Positions 61,910 to 64,000 of a DNA stretch of 64,000 nt are shown piece after piece. The DNA is from Propionibacterium cyclohexanicum. GTDB lineage: Bacteria; Actinomycetota; Actinomycetes; Propionibacteriales; Propionibacteriaceae. The notes beneath the pieces are model-generated. The model had not been told where the DNA came from. It saw nothing but the letters and a program-made list of their open reading frames with translations, and ran no database searches. Location: NCBI RefSeq assembly GCF_900111365.1, contig NZ_FOGZ01000005.1, positions 58,535 through 122,534 of the forward strand, written 5' to 3'. How positions within the stretch are numbered: position 1 is the first letter of the stretch; every line of letters begins with the position of its first letter. The translations under genes were made by a program, and so were the position numbers.

Positions 61910-62974
61910 CTACTCCGCAGTCTGTGGTAGAGGATACTCTTCTCCGAGCCTTCCGCGTAGCCCGTTCACCGTTGACCCGATGATCCGGAAGAGCGTTCGC
62001 GGCTTTTGGGACACGGCTCCACCGGCGGTTATGAGGATTAATCTCACTATCAAATTCACGAAGAGGCGAAAATGACTTGTCCAAGAGTCGCAGCGCGCTC
62101 TCGATGTGAAGGCGGAATTCCTGTTCCTATAAAGGTATCGCCATAGCGTGCTGTCACTGGCGAATGGAATCATGAAGCTAGGAACTCGTGACTGGGTGTC
62201 CGGTTGCCAGACAATGATATCGTGAATCGGGATCTCACTGGAGTACAGGATCTGGACGCCGTTCTTCGTGAGTCTTTCGGTGAAGTCAGTATCTTCTTCA
62301 TAAAGAGTGAGATCAGCTCGTGGCAGGATCCCCAGCGACCATACCTTGCGTGGTAGGAGGAGACCTCCCCATATTGCAGTGGGGATGGAGACCACGTTGA
62401 GGTCAGGAAACTTTACGCAATATTCGGGTCGAGGTCGGCGAAGCCTCAGTCGAGCCATAATCTTATCTTTGAGGTCGAAGCCCTGGAAATAGCCTGGAGT
62501 CAGATACTCGAAGTGCTCTTCATATGTGCCACCTGCCTGTCGAACAGAGGCAAGAGAATCGGGGTGCTCTGGACGCGCCAAGGAAAGGGCAAATCTTCCG
62601 GTGATGCGGTGGTTGATTCTCGCGTACAGTGCGGTGAGCCTCGCGATGAAGTTGTCCGGCAATGTATTGTCGTCGTCTAAGAGAAGAACTGCGTCCGCGG
62701 TGGAGGACCTGTATACGCTTTGGAGGCCACATTGGTAGGCTAAGGCAGATCCTCGATTCCTCTTGAATTCAATGATCCGGATATTGAGATCTGAATGCGC
62801 TTCGCTGTACTTGAGTATTACGTCTTTGGCGGCTTGTGTGCAGCCATTCTCTACGAAAGTGAAGTCTTTGATGCCCTCGCGTAGCGCAGAATCAAGAAGT
62901 TCAGCAAGCGATTCACCGCGATCACCATAGGTGACGCTTAGGATTTCTATTCTCAATGGACTTCTTTCTGCCAT
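61910..62974 (-). CDS. Glycosyltransferase family 2 protein
   Basis: 354 residues. GT-A fold: LRIEILSVTYGDRGESLAELL, FVENGCTQAA, EFKRNRGSALAYQCGLQS, the metal-binding AVLLLDDDNTLPDNFI and, later, LTLYEEDTDFTERL, which holds the catalytic base region. It resembles rhamnosyl/galactofuranosyl-transferases. The ATG at 62974 is chosen; no strong ribosome site is seen, and the frame is open to a TTG at 63010. It is first in a two-gene unit with the flippase. Confidence 0.87.
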   Translation of the reverse strand: MAERSPLRIEILSVTYGDRGESLAELLDSALREGIKDFTFVENGCTQAAKDVILKYSEAHSDLNIRIIEFKRNRGSALAYQCGLQSVYRSSTADAVLLLDDDNTLPDNFIARLTALYARINHRITGRFALSLARPEHPDSLASVRQAGGTYEEHFEYLTPGYFQGFDLKDKIMARLRLRRPRPEYCVKFPDLNVVSIPTAIWGGLLLPRKVWSLGILPRADLTLYEEDTDFTERLTKNGVQILYSSEIPIHDIIVWQPDTQSRVPSFMIPFASDSTLWRYLYRNRNSAFTSRARCDSWTSHFRLFVNLIVRLILITAGGAVSQKPRTLFRIIGSTVNGLRGRLGEEYPLPQTAE

Positions 62975-63908
62975 GGCGAGGGTATCGCAGTTGCGGTTCG
63001 AACATCTCAATAACGGGTCCGACAGGTTCTATATATGACTCGCAGAGAGTTTGCATGATGTTCATGACTATTGTGGATGAGTTGACTCTTGGCTAGCACT
63101 CTGTTTGAGAGGGGAATCCTGACACAGAAATGGGATCGAGGAATATGTCGGTAAATTCCTTCTTGCCTGTCGGGGACAGGTTGTGGCTGCCTTTGATTGT
63201 GTTGTCCTCGCATTTCAGAACATGTATTACCCCATCTGCTCGCACAGCAGCCCACCTTCATGGGAGTGACACCAATCCTTCGTGGTCCTGACGTAGTGAC
63301 CCACGACGGGACCGCCGCAGTCGAGGTGAGTGTATACGCCTTTACATCGTGGTCGGTGTCACCTCAAGCGACGTGGAATTGCCGAAGGTCCATAGGCCTA
63401 GCATGGCGGCTATCCAAGGACCGGTGTGGGGTTGGTGGTCGGCGGCGATTACCAGCGTCTGGCGTCGGGGGGCTGCGACGACCCCGGCCGGGGGTCTCAC
63501 TGCGCTCCGTGTGTGGCGTCGAGGCCATCTGAAGATGTTACGGCGCGCGACTCTACGTGGTGGCGGGGGGCCGAGAGCCTCGGCATCGTTTTTCGCCTCG
63601 TCTGCTTCTTTGGTCACGTCGAGCAAATGGGCTGAGCTCGGAGGTTCCTGGGACGGCACGTTACCGGTGGTTCTCTCCGGCTTGAACTCCTTGGTTAGCC
63701 GTCGACTTCTGTCCCTGGTTGAGTCCGCGGCTCAAGCGGAGAGCGGTTCTTCAGCGTCGCTGAGTCCGATTGCCATACCGGTTCGTGAGGAGCGTCCGCG
63801 GGGCAATGCGTGTGAGTACACCCAGGTTTGCCGTTGAGGAAGTGACCGGGGGAGTGGGCTGGGACCAGCGCTCATGATGGCCTCCGGCCGTTGTCCCCGT
63901 TAACGGGC
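62975..63908 (+). other. Stretch without a recognisable gene at the end of the glycan island
   Basis: About 930 bases. The left 250 are AT-rich and probably hold the promoter of the minus-strand GT2 gene. Beyond 63240 the DNA is GC-rich again; plus frame 63349-63837 (162 codons) and minus frame 63342-63659 (105 codons) overlap and neither resembles a protein family. The sharp change in base composition near 63240 could be the island border. Confidence 0.4.
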
Positions 63909-64000
63909 TCTTCCCAGATGAGGGTGTAGGCGACGCAGCAGCCGTGGTGGGAGGGCGCGGCGCGTCGGTGCCCGGATAGTGGCCGAGGCCTTCCGAGGAT
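63909..64000. mobile_element. Possible ISL3-family element end, continuing past the window
   Basis: GGCTCTTCCCAGATGAGGGT at 63909-63928 begins with GGCTCTT, the terminal sequence shared by many ISL3-family insertion elements. The rest of the element, including any transposase and the other end, would lie beyond base 64000. Only a single end is seen, so the call is tentative. Confidence 0.3.

Noticed and set aside
62990..63010. GGTTCGAAC, which resembles a tRNA T-loop
   Set aside because: The flanking bases do not form a T-stem on either strand, and no acceptor or anticodon arm is present.
63349..63837. 162-codon plus frame near the right edge
   Set aside because: Composition is Ser/Arg/Gly-rich with no family pattern, no ribosome site and an overlapping minus frame.

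Overview
The window is a 64 kb stretch of a high-GC actinobacterial chromosome, most probably from the family Propionibacteriaceae. Evidence for this: an atpF-H-A-G-D-C operon followed by a DUF2550 gene, NucS/EndoMS mismatch repair, the GlgE alpha-glucan pathway, GatCAB, a PduO-type cobalamin adenosyltransferase, and a 148-residue methylmalonyl-CoA epimerase that, from memory, closely resembles the Propionibacterium shermanii enzyme without being identical to it.

Layout. 1-6214: the 3' part of the ATP synthase operon (atpF truncated by the window edge) plus DUF2550. 6207-8847: lipoate ligase with its accessory domain at the N-terminus, cobalamin adenosyltransferase and a cyclophilin lipoprotein. 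8867-11359: a NodI/NodJ-like ABC exporter that looks transferred. 11710-19312: an alpha/beta hydrolase, a small CPxC protein, NucS, a DivIVA-like coiled-coil protein, an acyltransferase, methylmalonyl-CoA epimerase, a thioredoxin/TPR protein and phosphoglucomutase. 19379-21943: a DUF885 peptidase-like protein and a Nudix protein. 22024-31743: glgX-glgE-treS-mak-glgB on the minus strand, a complete trehalose-to-alpha-glucan route. 31913-36525: a 17-codon upstream ORF coupled to a MetE-like protein, a small membrane protein, a sortase-anchored phosphoesterase behind a PHO-box-like repeat, and a lipoprotein. 36622-40822: an ACT-domain protein and gatC-gatA-gatB. 41029-44201: a sugar ABC importer without its own ATPase. 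44250-51070: SecA2, a degenerate AAA+ protein, an M24 peptidase, a GPH-type transporter and a patatin.

From about 51.2 kb to the end the base composition drops and gene density falls. This is a polysaccharide-synthesis island: a DUF218 protein, a Wzy-like polymerase, four GT4-type glycosyltransferases, a Wzx-like flippase and a GT2 glycosyltransferase, separated by long stretches with no gene I can recognise. The last 90 bases may be the end of an ISL3-family element.

How the parts work together. AtpABCD-type ATP synthase, AdoCbl formation and methylmalonyl-CoA epimerase fit propionate fermentation. Pgm supplies or drains glucose-1-phosphate for the glucan genes. A recurring regulatory theme is a TANNNT box 6-7 nt before the start codon (eight genes), which predicts leaderless mRNAs. 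The clearest case is a mirror-symmetric divergent promoter between nucS and the CPxC gene. No tRNA, rRNA or CRISPR was found, and no complete insertion sequence.
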